A stretch of 16,332 nt of DNA from DATMNI01 sp035570275 (GCA_035570275.1 DATMNI010000087.1:1-16332), one strand, 5' to 3'; shown: positions 7,940 through 16,332, numbered from the stretch's first letter. The notes: generated by a model from the letters alone, not told the origin. Program-made: numbers and translations.

Positions 7940-7947
7940 ATAAAGGC

Positions 7948-9039
7948 ATGCTCCGGCTCTTGATACTCGCCGCTGCCCTATGTGGAGGCATCATGGCGAA
8001 TTCCGATTTCGACCAGACCGATTTCGACCAGACACAGGCGGCACGCTTCGCGGCTCTGGCGCTCGATTGCGTCCACAAACCGTACCCCAACAAGATCCCC
8101 ATTCGTTGAACTCCGATGCCGATGTGAAGCCGCCGCGCGAATTGACCCCGGCATTTTACGGCTGCTACGACTGGCATTCCTCGGTCCACGGCCACTGGCT
8201 GCTGGTCCGCCTGGCGCGCCTGTTTCCGCAAGCGCCGTTCGCGGCCGAAGCGCGCCGCGCGGTGGCGCGCAGTCTCACGCCAGCCAACATCGCGCAGGAA
8301 GCGATCTATCTTAATGCCGCGGGCCGCAATACCTTCGAGCGTCCTTACGGCCTTGCGTGGCTGCTGCAACTCGCCGCCGAGTTGAAGGAGTTCGACGGCC
8401 CGGAGGCGCGCCAGTGGTCCGTCACGCTACGCCCGCTGGAACAGGCCGTCGCCGTGCGGACGGCCGAGTGGCTGCCGAAACTGCAACACCCCATACGCAC
8501 CGGCGAACATAATAACACCGCTTTCTCGATGGGCCTGATGCTGGATTACGCCAGGGTCACCGGCAACACGGAGTTCGGCAAAGCGGTGGAGTCGCGTGCG
8601 CGGGACTACTACCTGAAGGACAGGAACTGCCCACTCGCCTACGAACCTTCGGGCGAAGACTTCCTCTCTCCCTGCCTGGCGGAAGCAGATGCGGTGCGCC
8701 GGATTCTGCCGCCCGCCCAATTCGCCCGGTGGTTCACCGGGTTTCTGCCACGCGTGGATCTGGAGCCAACGCTGGTCAGCGACGTGACTGATGGCAAGGC
8801 CTACCACCTGGCTGGTCTGAACCTGAGCCGCGCGTGGATGCTGGAAGGCATCGTCTCACGCCTCCCCGCCGCCGACGCGCGCCGCAAGGCGTTGACCGCG
8901 CTCGCCGGCAAACTCAAAGTGACGGGACTGGACAGCATCAAGAGCGAGCACTACGAGGGCGGGGCACTGGCTCGGCAGCTTCGCGGTGTATCTGGTAAGC
9001 GGGCGGGACTACGATGACGGAAACGCTCACTTAGTCTAA
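7948..9039 (+). pseudogene. DUF2891 family protein with two compensating frameshifts
   Basis: The function of the DUF2891 family is unknown. The gene starts in one frame: signal peptide MLRLLILAAALCGGIMA, then ARFAALALDCVHKPYPNKI. It stops at TGA 8107-8109. One missing C in the CCCC run at 8097-8100 moves the family sequence to another frame: HSLNSDADVKPPRELTP, FYGCYDWHSSVHGHW, FERPYGLAWLLQLAAEL, YEPSGEDFLSPCLAEAD, LNLSRAWMLEGI. An extra G in 8961-8964 then shifts back, since HWLGSFAVYLVSGRDYDD is readable only in the first frame, ending at TAA 9037-9039. Corrected, the protein would be 363 residues, the usual family length, with all the conserved blocks visible. The rest of the sequence is well kept, so either the gene broke very recently or these are two sequencing errors. 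The signal peptide implies export. It stands between the two convergent operons and may be read from the upstream one. Confidence 0.85.
8003..8032 (+). repeat. Perfect 15-base tandem repeat in the DUF2891 N-terminus
   Basis: CCGATTTCGACCAGA occurs twice without a gap (8003-8017 and 8018-8032) and encodes DFDQT twice just after the predicted signal peptide. This is a small, in-frame slippage duplication. Confidence 0.85.
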
Positions 9040-9042
9040 GTG
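9028..9042. repeat. Short hairpin over the DUF2891 stop codon
   Basis: CACTTAG and CTAAGTG flank a single T, giving a 15-base palindrome that can fold as a six-pair stem with the loop GTC. It overlaps the TAA at 9037-9039 and lies between the convergent genes. There is no T-run, so it is at best a weak terminator. Confidence 0.35.
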
Positions 9043-9151
9043 CCCGCGCGCAATCAGGCGAGCCGAGGTCCGCTGCGCCAAGATGATGCCGTTGACGCTT
9101 GCCGCCAGAGGAGCGCGCGACTCTTCCGTCCCCATCCTCCTCGGGCCCGAA

Positions 9152-12100
9152 TCACTTGCCGATCGCTAGATACGAGATGCCGGCGGACGTCACGGTCTTG
9201 TTGAAAGCGGGCGCCTCCTCGGCCGTGACCTTCTTCCAGGAGGCTTCCAGATCGTCCACCTGCTTGGAAAGAACGGCGAGTTCCTCAAGCTGCGTCGTGG
9301 TAGGCTTCGAGGTGTAGCCGTCCAGGCTGCTGGCCAGGCGAAGCAACCGCTGGGTCACGCTGGGCGGGCGATACTCCAGGCCGAAGGGTGTGTCGTCGGC
9401 ATCTGCGCGGCCGCCGAGCATGACGCGGCGGTTCATCGCGTCCAGACGCTCGCGGAGTCCGTCGGCCGCCTGCTGGAGGCTCGCCGGGACTTTCGGGGCG
9501 TCGGGCTTCTTCCAGCTCTCCTGCATGGCCAGGGTTTGAGTACGCAGGGCTGTGACGCCTCGGCGCACGGCATCGGCTCTCTTCTGTAATTGCGTGATCT
9601 GCAACTCGGTCTTGAGGCGTTCGTCGCGGTCGGCAGGCGAAAGCTGGATGCGGGGATCCTCTTCCACCTGGAAAGTCTTCTGCACAGTCTGGCCCGCGGC
9701 AGTGATTTTGACGATGTATTGTCCGGGGCTCACCAGAGGACCATGGGCTGCGCCGAGAAAGAACAGCCCGGCGGCTTCGGTGGGCGGCTCGAACGGCGGC
9801 GTGTAACGCAAATCCCAAGCCATGCGCTCAATGCCCGCGGCTTTCGGGCCTTTGAGATCGCGGATGACCGCGCCGGACTGGTCGACAACCTGAATCCTGA
9901 CCTCGTCCTTCTCGCCAACGGCCGATTTCAGATAGTACTGGAAGATCGCTCCGTAGGGCGGGTTGGGCGACAGTTGAAGCTTGTTGCCGGTGACGCCCTT
10001 GTTGTCGAACATGCGCCACTCGGTGGCGTTGCGAACCGTGAAGAGGTGCAGCGGTTCGGCCAGCGTGGCAGAGGTGAGTTCCTCAATGGGTGTGATGTCA
10101 TCGAGAATCCACACGCCGCGTCCGTGGGTGGCCAGGATCAGATCGTTATCGCGCGGATGAACGGCGATGTCGAATACCGGAACGGTAGGGAAATTCGATT
10201 CCAGTTTGGTCCAGTGGGCGCCGCGATCGATGGAAACGTAAAGCCCGAACTCGGTTCCCGCGAACAGGATGTTGGGATTGCGCGGATGCTCGCGGATGGC
10301 GTGAACCGTCCCCGTCGTCTTGGCAATGCCGGCGCCGATCGCTTTCCAGGTCTGGCCGTAATCCGTAGTCATGTACAGATAGGTCTCGTAATCGTTGGCG
10401 CGATGTCCGTCGAAGGAGGCGAAGGCAGTGCCTTCGCCGGTCTCGGAGGTCACAATGCGGCTGACGTAAGTGCCTTTGGGGAGGCCGGGAACGTTCTCCG
10501 CCACGTTCCTCCAGGACTCGCCGCCGTTGCGGGAGACCTGAAGATTGCCATCGTCCGTGCCGGCCCAAAGAACGGCCGGGCTCTTGGGCGATTCGGCAAT
10601 GACCGTGACGGTGCCCCAGGAGCCCACGCCATCGTTGGGAGAGCGCATTTCGCGATCGGGTGTGCGGCCCATCACCGGGATCTTGTTGCGGTCGGCGGCG
10701 TTGGTGAGGTCGGGTCCAAGTCTGCGCCAAGTATCGCCGCGATCGGTGGATTTGAACACGTAGTTGCCGCCGTAGTAGATGGTTTTCGGCGTGTGGCGAG
10801 ACACCAGTAACGGCGAGTTCCACTGGAAGCGATAGTGATCTTCGCCATCTTTGGCATCGGGGCGGATGGCGCGAACTTCGCCGGTCTTCAGGTTGCGGCG
10901 CTGCAGATTGCCGTCTTGTCCCTCGGCGAAGACGATATCGTCGTCTTCCTTGTCATACCCGGCGTAGAAACCATCCGCTCCGTAGACCTTTACCCAATCC
11001 TCGTTGGTGATGCCCTGGTCGTGGAGCGTGGCGCTGGGGCCGCACCAGCTTCCGTTGTCCTGCAATCCGCCGCAGACATTGTAGGGGCGCTTCATATCGT
11101 AGGCAATCTCGTAGAACTGGGAGATGGCGATGGTGTTGACGTAATCCCAGGTTCGTGCGCGGTCCCACGTAATGTTGACGCCGCCGTCGCAGCCGGTCAC
11201 CACGTGGTCGGAGTTGGCGGGGTCCACCCAGATGGCGTGAAAGTCCGCGCGGATGGTGCGGCTCACGTTGGGAATGAAGGTCTTGCCGCCGTCCTCCGAA
11301 AAGGCCAGGCTGACTCCGGCCAGCCAGATGCGTTGGTCGTTGTTGGGGTCCACGCGAATCTGGCTAAAGTACATGGGGCGCGGGTTGTAGTCGCCCACGT
11401 GGGTCCACGTCTCCCCTTTGTTATCGCTGCGGAAGACGCCGCCCTTGGCATGTTCATAGCAGACGTAGATGATGTTGGGGTCGCGCCGGTAGATATCGAT
11501 TCCGATGCGTCCGGTTTCGCCGGTTTCGGGAAGGCCGCCCTTGAGCCGGGTCCAGGTAGCTCCTCCGTCGATGGTTTTGTACAATCCGCTCGACGGACCT
11601 CCGCCGTTGAAGCCCCAGGGCGTTCGGCGGCGCTGGTACATGGCGGCATACAGGGTGTTGGGGCTCTTCAGGTCGATGGCGATATCGGTGGCGCCCGTGT
11701 CTTCATTGGCGAAGAGAACGTTGTGCCAGGTTTTGCCGCCGTCCATCGATTTGTAGACGCCGCGTTCTTTATTGGGGCCCCAGAGATGGCCGCCGCCGGC
11801 GACGTAAACGATGTCGGGGTTGGTGGGATGAACCACGATACGGCCAATGTGGTGCGTGTCTTCGAGCCCGAGGTGAACCCATGTCTTGCCGGCGTCCATC
11901 GATTTGTAGACGCCGTTACCCCACGACGAGCTTTGGCGGTTGTTGGCTTCGCCCATGCCGACGTATAGGATGGAGGCATCCGAAGGCGCGATGGCGATAT
12001 CGCCCACCGTGGAGTTGGGGAGTTTGTCGGTCAAGGGCATGAACGTGACGCCGCCGTTTTCGGTTTTGAAGACACCACCGGCGGCAGTCCCGACGTACAT

Positions 12101-12262
12101 AATGCGCGGGTCGGATTCGACCACGGCGATATCGTCAACCCGCCCGCCGGGATTGGCGGGGCCGATGTTGCGGAAAGGCAGGGCGGCAAGAGCCTCCTTC
12201 AGCGGCGGGCTTTGCGCCAGCGCAGGCGCGGAGAGAATCGCAAATAGAAGCAGGCATCTCAT
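9152..12262 (-). CDS. Secreted BNR/Asp-box (sortilin/VPS10-like) propeller protein 2
   Basis: The protein has 1036 residues. A signal peptide, MRCLLLFAILSAPALA, ends before Gln17. The propeller part carries many Asp boxes: SMDAGKTW (121-128), SMDGGKTW (172-179), and then IDGGATW, NKGETW, EDGGKTF, TDRGDTW, NGGESW, TDYGQTW and DRGAHW. After HGRGVWILDD come a beta domain (NPPYGAIFQYYLKS, AWDLRYTPPFEP), a helical segment rich in Gln and Arg, and the tail TSAGISYLAIGK. The order of domains matches BNR protein 1, but the two differ through most of their length, so they are old paralogues. The ribosome site AAGGTG (12273-12268) overlaps the stop codon of the receptor gene nine bases upstream, so translation is probably coupled and the two products likely work together. 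Family annotation as a glycosyl hydrolase is not supported by any visible catalytic residue. Confidence 0.93.
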   Translation of the reverse strand: MRCLLLFAILSAPALAQSPPLKEALAALPFRNIGPANPGGRVDDIAVVESDPRIMYVGTAAGGVFKTENGGVTFMPLTDKLPNSTVGDIAIAPSDASILYVGMGEANNRQSSSWGNGVYKSMDAGKTWVHLGLEDTHHIGRIVVHPTNPDIVYVAGGGHLWGPNKERGVYKSMDGGKTWHNVLFANEDTGATDIAIDLKSPNTLYAAMYQRRRTPWGFNGGGPSSGLYKTIDGGATWTRLKGGLPETGETGRIGIDIYRRDPNIIYVCYEHAKGGVFRSDNKGETWTHVGDYNPRPMYFSQIRVDPNNDQRIWLAGVSLAFSEDGGKTFIPNVSRTIRADFHAIWVDPANSDHVVTGCDGGVNITWDRARTWDYVNTIAISQFYEIAYDMKRPYNVCGGLQDNGSWCGPSATLHDQGITNEDWVKVYGADGFYAGYDKEDDDIVFAEGQDGNLQRRNLKTGEVRAIRPDAKDGEDHYRFQWNSPLLVSRHTPKTIYYGGNYVFKSTDRGDTWRRLGPDLTNAADRNKIPVMGRTPDREMRSPNDGVGSWGTVTVIAESPKSPAVLWAGTDDGNLQVSRNGGESWRNVAENVPGLPKGTYVSRIVTSETGEGTAFASFDGHRANDYETYLYMTTDYGQTWKAIGAGIAKTTGTVHAIREHPRNPNILFAGTEFGLYVSIDRGAHWTKLESNFPTVPVFDIAVHPRDNDLILATHGRGVWILDDITPIEELTSATLAEPLHLFTVRNATEWRMFDNKGVTGNKLQLSPNPPYGAIFQYYLKSAVGEKDEVRIQVVDQSGAVIRDLKGPKAAGIERMAWDLRYTPPFEPPTEAAGLFFLGAAHGPLVSPGQYIVKITAAGQTVQKTFQVEEDPRIQLSPADRDERLKTELQITQLQKRADAVRRGVTALRTQTLAMQESWKKPDAPKVPASLQQAADGLRERLDAMNRRVMLGGRADADDTPFGLEYRPPSVTQRLLRLASSLDGYTSKPTTTQLEELAVLSKQVDDLEASWKKVTAEEAPAFNKTVTSAGISYLAIGK

Positions 12263-12271
12263 CGCTGCACC

Positions 12272-15200
12272 TTAGAACGTCGCTTTCAGCAGGAATTGCA
12301 CCACGCGATAGGCTTCACCATTCGAAACGATGGCCGTCGAAGTCGAGGTGCTTTGCGTCTGGCAGCAGGCCGTCCCGAAGTTGGTCGAGAGGATGCTGGT
12401 GGACCCGACACTGGTGGACCCGAGCTTTCGGAAATTGGTGTGATTGAGAGCGTTGAAGGCTTCGGCGCGGAAGGTGAACTTCAAGCGCTCGGAAGCCCGG
12501 AAGCTCTTCGACAGAGCGCCATCCATATCCCAGAAGCCAGGGCCCTGAAACACGTTGCGGCCCATGCCGGTGCTGCCCGCCGGCGCCAGCGCGAAGTCGC
12601 TGGCGTTCTTGAAGTAGACTGGGCCCAGCGCGCTCGACTGCAGCGTATCGCTCGGCAGCGTGGAACCTGCCGGCACGGCGCGCGAATTGGCTCCGTATTG
12701 TGCGGTCTTGGCGCCGCTGGAAATGGAGAAGGGCTCGCCTGACATGACGCTGTTGTATCCCTGCACGCTCCAGCCCCCGAACACGGCATCTACGATGCGG
12801 CTGGCGGACTTCATCAAGGGCTTGCCTTTGCCGAACGGCAGCTCGTAGATCCAGGTGACGATGGCGACATGCGTCTGGTCGAAATCGGCACGGCCCCGAT
12901 CCAGGCGCAGGTTATTGCTGTCAATAGCACTGCTCGTGGTAGGGCCGTAGCTGGTCCCGACCGGATCGCCCGACTGGTTGTCGATGGCTTTCCCGAAGGT
13001 ATACGAGAAGTTCATCAAGAGACCCGCGGCGAAGCGCTTGCGTACCGTCGTTTGCCAACTGTGGAACACGGAGTCAGCCTTATTGGAGAGGAAGATGATG
13101 GAGGCGAACTGCTGGTTGGGGCGGAGGTGCGCCGCCAGCGTGTTCTGTTCGATTCGCCCGGCCAAGTTGCCCGCGGCGTTCTGTTGCAGGTCGGTAATCG
13201 TGGTGGAAGAGTTGACAAAGGTGCTGGTCAGAATCCCACTCGTCACCAGGGGGACCGGCGTGGAAACCGCTCCGCTGGGGCAGCCGCTGCCGTCGGGTTT
13301 GCACCCGCGCGCTAAGTTGGATTGCATGGCAGTGAACGAAGAGAGAATTGGGGTCGCACTGATCTGGTTGAGATCGGTCTGGCTGTAGAGGCGCTCTCCG
13401 CGATTGCCGACGTAGCCGGTCTGCAGCACGAAGCCGCCGGGCAATTCACGCTGGATTGTGAGATTCCACTGCTGCACCGTAGCGGTCTTGAAATTGGGGT
13501 CGAACAGGACGCTATTCGGCGCCGAGCCCAACAATTGCAGGGGCGGCGACAAGAAGCTGGATGGTTGGACCGAAGGCACGCTGAGCTGTTGCGGAAAGCT
13601 CTGCGAAAGGCGGGTGTTGGCCGGCACCGTTCCGCAACCCGCGGTAGATGCCACGCCGTAAGTGGTTGCGGTGCAGGTGTAGGCAAGGCCCGGCACGTTA
13701 TTGGCGGCTGCCGCAGGTGCGTACGTGGGTATGGAATCGAAGGCTAGGCCGTAGCCGGCATGGATCACGGTCTTGGCGCTGCCGCCGGGAGCCCAGCTAA
13801 GGCCGAGACGCGGCGCGAAGGCGTCAAGGTTATTCCGCTTCCACCAGCTACTGGCTTTGACAAAGGTGACCGCGCCTTGCGACCCGTCCACTGGTTTGTC
13901 CGGAACATATGGAGTTTCGCTCACTTCCGTCGCGGGCTTGTTGTACTCCCAGCGCACGCCGTAGGTCAGGGTCACGTTCCTGCGGACGTGCCACTCGTCC
14001 TGGGCGAAGATGTTGAACTGCTTGGACCGTTCGCCAACGTACCAGACCGAAAGGTAGTCGCCGGAATGCAGTGGCGAAAAGGTGTTGCTGTTGAGGTTGC
14101 CCAGGAAGCCTTGCTTCAGCGTGGCGGGAATGCCGAGCAGGTCGTTGACGGACGCCAGCAGCCGGGTGCTGTCGGTGCTGGATATGCCGGCCACTGAGCC
14201 GTTGGCAATGGACGGCAATCCGAACGCCGAGCCTGGCGGATTGAGCGACGAGCTGAGAGAAATGGAAGGCAGAACGTTGATGCCTGCCACGCTGCCGCTC
14301 TGGTCGTTCTGCTGGTAGAGGCGCATGTTGATGCCGAACTTCATCACGTGCGAGCCCTTCGTCCAGGAGATGTTGTCGATGAGTTGGGGCGTATTGAGCG
14401 TGCGTTGGGTGTGCGGCGAGAAGACGTAATCCACGTCCACGTTGTTGAAAGTGTACGCCGGAATCTCGGCCGGGAACTTCGGATTGGAATCGCCGTAGGT
14501 GAACAGGAAAATGAAGCGTGCAAAGCCCGCCGTGAATTCATTGACCACGTGCGGGGTAATCAGCGAGCGCCACGACAGGGCAAAGTTTTTGGCGGGCCGG
14601 TAGACTTCGCCGCGCGGCGGGAACCCGGGAAAGATCGCGGGCCGGCCGTTCAGGAGATCGCCCTGGAGTTGCTGCTCGGTGGCCCACATGGCGCGGAAGA
14701 AGACGTTATTTCTGGAGTCGAACGAGTGGTCGATGCGCAGCAGGTTGCGCGGCCCGCGCACGGAGGAAGGTGCGCTCCAGAGGTAGCCCGCCTGGTTGAG
14801 CCCGTCGCCCGAGGCAAAGCTGTTGGGTGTGGGGTAGCTCTTCAGAAGGCTGAGCACGGCAGGGTCGCCGCCGATGTGTTGCGGATCGTTAGTGAAGATG
14901 TTGTAGCTCTGGACGCAGTTGAGGTCGGTGGGGCTGCCACAATTTCGAATGCCGGGCGCAAGGGCGCCGCTGGAGGTTACCAGACCGGGTGAATTCTGGC
15001 TAATCCTGGTTCCATTGAGGGTGAGCGGATTGGCGGGATCGGAAACAAAGTACCGGAAGACACCCGACAATGCCTGCGTGGTGTAGACGCGCGGGACTGA
15101 GCCGAATGCTTTATCGATAGCTTGCGATAAATTGACTTTTTGTCCTTGCCAGGCGGAATAGAAGAACGTCTTGTTCTTGCGAATGGGTCCGCCTACCTCC

Positions 15201-16045
15201 CAGCCGTACTGATTGGCTTTCAGGTTGGCGCGCGGCTGCCCTTGTGCGTTGGCATAGAATTCGTTGGAGTTCAGGTCGTTGTTGCGGAAGTATTCCACCA
15301 GGGACCCGTGGAACTGGTTCGTGCCCGAGCGCGTGGCGATGGAGACGTTCAATCCGGAGTTCTTGCCTTCTTCGGGAGTGGGGTTGCTCGTGGTGACCTT
15401 GAACTCTTCCACGTTGTCCGGATTGATGCGGAATACATTGTTTGTGGGCGTGGGGTTAGAGGCTTCGTTGGCCTCAATGCCGTCGATGGTGACGTTACCC
15501 GCCTGAGCGCGCAGCCCGTTGACGTTTATGCCGGTGCCGCTACGCTGCGTCACGCCAGGTTCGAGGACGATGAGGTTGAGCGGGTTTCGTCCGTTAAGCG
15601 GCAAAGTGGTAACCGTCTGCCGTTCTACCACGTTGCCTAGAGTAGCGTTAGTGGTGTTGATTTGTTCTATCGAAGCCTCCACCTTTACCACCTCGGTGGC
15701 GCTGCCTATCTGTAGAGTGATGTTCACCGTGAGAGGTGTGCCGACCACCAGTGTGTTGCCGGTCTGGCGCGCCGTTTTGAAGCCAGGCACCTCGACCGCG
15801 ATCGTGTAGATTCCGACCGGCATGGATGGAAAGGCGTAAAGGCCGGAACTGTTGGACAGTTGCCTAAGCTCTGCGCCGGTGGCTTCATTGAGCACGGTCA
15901 CGATGGCTCCCGTGACCACGGCTCCAGAGTTGTCGAAAACGGTTCCGCTCAGCAGCGAAGTGGACGTTTGGGCTGCGCAGGAAAGCGCGAATCCGAGAAC
16001 TAAGATGGAACGGAAGAGAGAGCGTCGTATTCGTTGGGTAGTCAC
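12272..16045 (-). CDS. Oar-like TonB-dependent outer-membrane receptor with carboxypeptidase-regulatory domain
   Basis: The protein has 1257 residues, typical for the acidobacterial Oar-like class. A signal peptide ends near LSCAA25-Q26. Residues 31-115 form a carboxypeptidase-regulatory (Ig-like) domain: LSGTVFDNSGAVVTGAIVTV and GLYAFPSMPVGIYTI. The plug follows at about 125-235, with LPLNGRNPLNLIVLEPGV, VNGLRAQAGNVTIDGIEAN and the strand NVEEFKV. The rest is a beta-barrel ending in VVQFLLKATF, the C-terminal aromatic signal used for outer-membrane assembly. Paired cysteines in long loops (NCGSPTDLNC, TCTATTYGVASTAGC, CKPDGSGC) suggest extracellular disulfides. The start is GTG at 16045; GGAGG lies six bases before it and the signal peptide begins there. 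The receptor should import a bulky ligand using TonB energy. The ligand is unknown, though related genes sit beside carbohydrate or peptide degradation genes. It heads an operon with BNR protein 2. Confidence 0.95.
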   Translation of the reverse strand: MTTQRIRRSLFRSILVLGFALSCAAQTSTSLLSGTVFDNSGAVVTGAIVTVLNEATGAELRQLSNSSGLYAFPSMPVGIYTIAVEVPGFKTARQTGNTLVVGTPLTVNITLQIGSATEVVKVEASIEQINTTNATLGNVVERQTVTTLPLNGRNPLNLIVLEPGVTQRSGTGINVNGLRAQAGNVTIDGIEANEASNPTPTNNVFRINPDNVEEFKVTTSNPTPEEGKNSGLNVSIATRSGTNQFHGSLVEYFRNNDLNSNEFYANAQGQPRANLKANQYGWEVGGPIRKNKTFFYSAWQGQKVNLSQAIDKAFGSVPRVYTTQALSGVFRYFVSDPANPLTLNGTRISQNSPGLVTSSGALAPGIRNCGSPTDLNCVQSYNIFTNDPQHIGGDPAVLSLLKSYPTPNSFASGDGLNQAGYLWSAPSSVRGPRNLLRIDHSFDSRNNVFFRAMWATEQQLQGDLLNGRPAIFPGFPPRGEVYRPAKNFALSWRSLITPHVVNEFTAGFARFIFLFTYGDSNPKFPAEIPAYTFNNVDVDYVFSPHTQRTLNTPQLIDNISWTKGSHVMKFGINMRLYQQNDQSGSVAGINVLPSISLSSSLNPPGSAFGLPSIANGSVAGISSTDSTRLLASVNDLLGIPATLKQGFLGNLNSNTFSPLHSGDYLSVWYVGERSKQFNIFAQDEWHVRRNVTLTYGVRWEYNKPATEVSETPYVPDKPVDGSQGAVTFVKASSWWKRNNLDAFAPRLGLSWAPGGSAKTVIHAGYGLAFDSIPTYAPAAAANNVPGLAYTCTATTYGVASTAGCGTVPANTRLSQSFPQQLSVPSVQPSSFLSPPLQLLGSAPNSVLFDPNFKTATVQQWNLTIQRELPGGFVLQTGYVGNRGERLYSQTDLNQISATPILSSFTAMQSNLARGCKPDGSGCPSGAVSTPVPLVTSGILTSTFVNSSTTITDLQQNAAGNLAGRIEQNTLAAHLRPNQQFASIIFLSNKADSVFHSWQTTVRKRFAAGLLMNFSYTFGKAIDNQSGDPVGTSYGPTTSSAIDSNNLRLDRGRADFDQTHVAIVTWIYELPFGKGKPLMKSASRIVDAVFGGWSVQGYNSVMSGEPFSISSGAKTAQYGANSRAVPAGSTLPSDTLQSSALGPVYFKNASDFALAPAGSTGMGRNVFQGPGFWDMDGALSKSFRASERLKFTFRAEAFNALNHTNFRKLGSTSVGSTSILSTNFGTACCQTQSTSTSTAIVSNGEAYRVVQFLLKATF

Positions 16046-16051
16046 CGGTCG

Positions 16052-16056
16052 CCTCC
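16052..16056 (-). promoter_or_regulatory. Ribosome binding site deciding the GTG start of the receptor
   Basis: GGAGG on the - strand stands six bases before the GTG at 16045-16043. No ATG nearby gives a better signal peptide, so the GTG is accepted as the start. Confidence 0.75.
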
Positions 16057-16118
16057 AGGTTGGGATGTGGGCAGGGTCAACGACGCGGTTCTGATGATAA
16101 CTCGACGGTGAGCCGTGT

Positions 16119-16133
16119 GCGCTCCCGGAGCGC
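16119..16133. promoter_or_regulatory. Palindrome near the predicted transcript start, possible operator
   Basis: GCGCTCC and GGAGCGC flank one C, a perfect 15-base palindrome. It would cover about +7 to +21 of the transcript from the promoter at 16147-16175. A repressor site here could control the receptor operon. It could equally form a hairpin in the RNA leader. Confidence 0.4.
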
Positions 16134-16146
16134 GGGATTTGGGACA

Positions 16147-16175
16147 GTTATAGCAGAGAACCCGAGAAAATGCAA
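16147..16175 (-). promoter_or_regulatory. Candidate extended -10 promoter of the receptor-BNR operon
   Basis: On the - strand TTGCAT (16175-16170) is followed after exactly 17 bases by TATAAC (16152-16147), preceded by TGC, giving an extended -10. The -10 box matches five of six consensus bases and the -35 box three of six. Transcription would start near 16140, leaving a leader of about 95 bases. Confidence 0.5.
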
Positions 16176-16332
16176 GGCCTTCGTAAGCCCTGCCAGGAAC
16201 TTCGCATACCAAGCTTGTCCGCTGGCCCGAAGGGCGCAAAAGTTGGTGAACCGGGCCGATAGAGGCGGCGGGCAGATTCGCGGGGCAGGTATTTCGTTGG
16301 AAATGGGGCCAACCGCGAGGTCCGCGGATCTT

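Larger units (their letters stand above)
16046..16332. other. Leader and upstream region of the receptor operon
   Basis: It holds the ribosome site, a palindrome at 16119-16133 and a candidate promoter at 16147-16175, all for the - strand operon. No gene is recognised between 16176 and the right edge. An ATG at 16303 opens a short + strand frame that runs off the edge, too short to judge. Confidence 0.5.

Noticed and set aside
7765..7947. In-frame N-terminal extension of DUF2891 from the ATG at 7765
   Set aside because: It would bury the signal peptide 61 residues inside the protein, has no ribosome site, and covers the BNR relic on the other strand.
9141..9150. Ten-base palindrome TCGGGCCCGA just after the BNR protein 2 stop as a terminator
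   Set aside because: No loop and no T-run follow it, and GC-rich palindromes of this length are common by chance.
9590..11968. Two long + strand open frames (406 and 377 codons) opposite BNR protein 2
   Set aside because: Both are antisense shadows of the BNR frame, with composition following the reverse of Asp-box codons and no recognisable domains.
16042..16239. 65-codon - strand open frame upstream of the receptor
   Set aside because: It covers the promoter -10/-35 region, palindrome and ribosome site, and its peptide resembles nothing known.

Overview
The window looks like chromosomal DNA of a soil Acidobacteriota, most like the Solibacter/Bryobacter group. This is inferred from gene content, not from a marker gene. 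It is GC-rich and carries a giant Oar-like TonB-dependent receptor with an N-terminal carboxypeptidase-regulatory domain, two roughly 1000-residue secreted BNR/Asp-box (sortilin/VPS10-like) propeller proteins, and a WD40-like/amidohydrolase fusion. All four are protein types that are expanded in that phylum.

Layout, left to right. (1) 2-163: the last 53 codons of a tyrosine recombinase on the + strand. (2) 156-834: a decayed, frameshifted and 3'-truncated tannase/feruloyl esterase on the - strand, meeting the recombinase tail to tail. This corner looks like the scarred edge of a mobile element. (3) 835-1390: a gene-free stretch with a strong hairpin and a candidate promoter. (4) 1391-7734: a two-gene + strand operon (WD40-like/amidohydrolase, then BNR protein 1) with a 20-base gap and a perfect Shine-Dalgarno sequence before the second gene. 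(5) 7735-9039: a 39-base relic of a BNR-protein C-terminus on the - strand, then a DUF2891 gene carrying two opposite single-base frameshifts. (6) 16045-9152, - strand: a second operon, TonB-dependent receptor then BNR protein 2, nine bases apart, behind a candidate extended -10 promoter with a palindrome near the predicted transcript start. The two operons converge on the DUF2891 gene.

How the genes may work together: every intact product has an export signal or N-terminal membrane segment. The receptor should sit in the outer membrane and import a ligand. The BNR proteins are probably periplasmic or surface propellers that bind or process polymers, and the amidohydrolase is a metal-dependent C-N or C-O hydrolase carrying its own propeller. 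A nutrient-scavenging locus is the simplest reading, but the substrate cannot be told from the sequence. I found no CRISPR array, tRNA, rRNA, complete insertion sequence or recognisable defence system.
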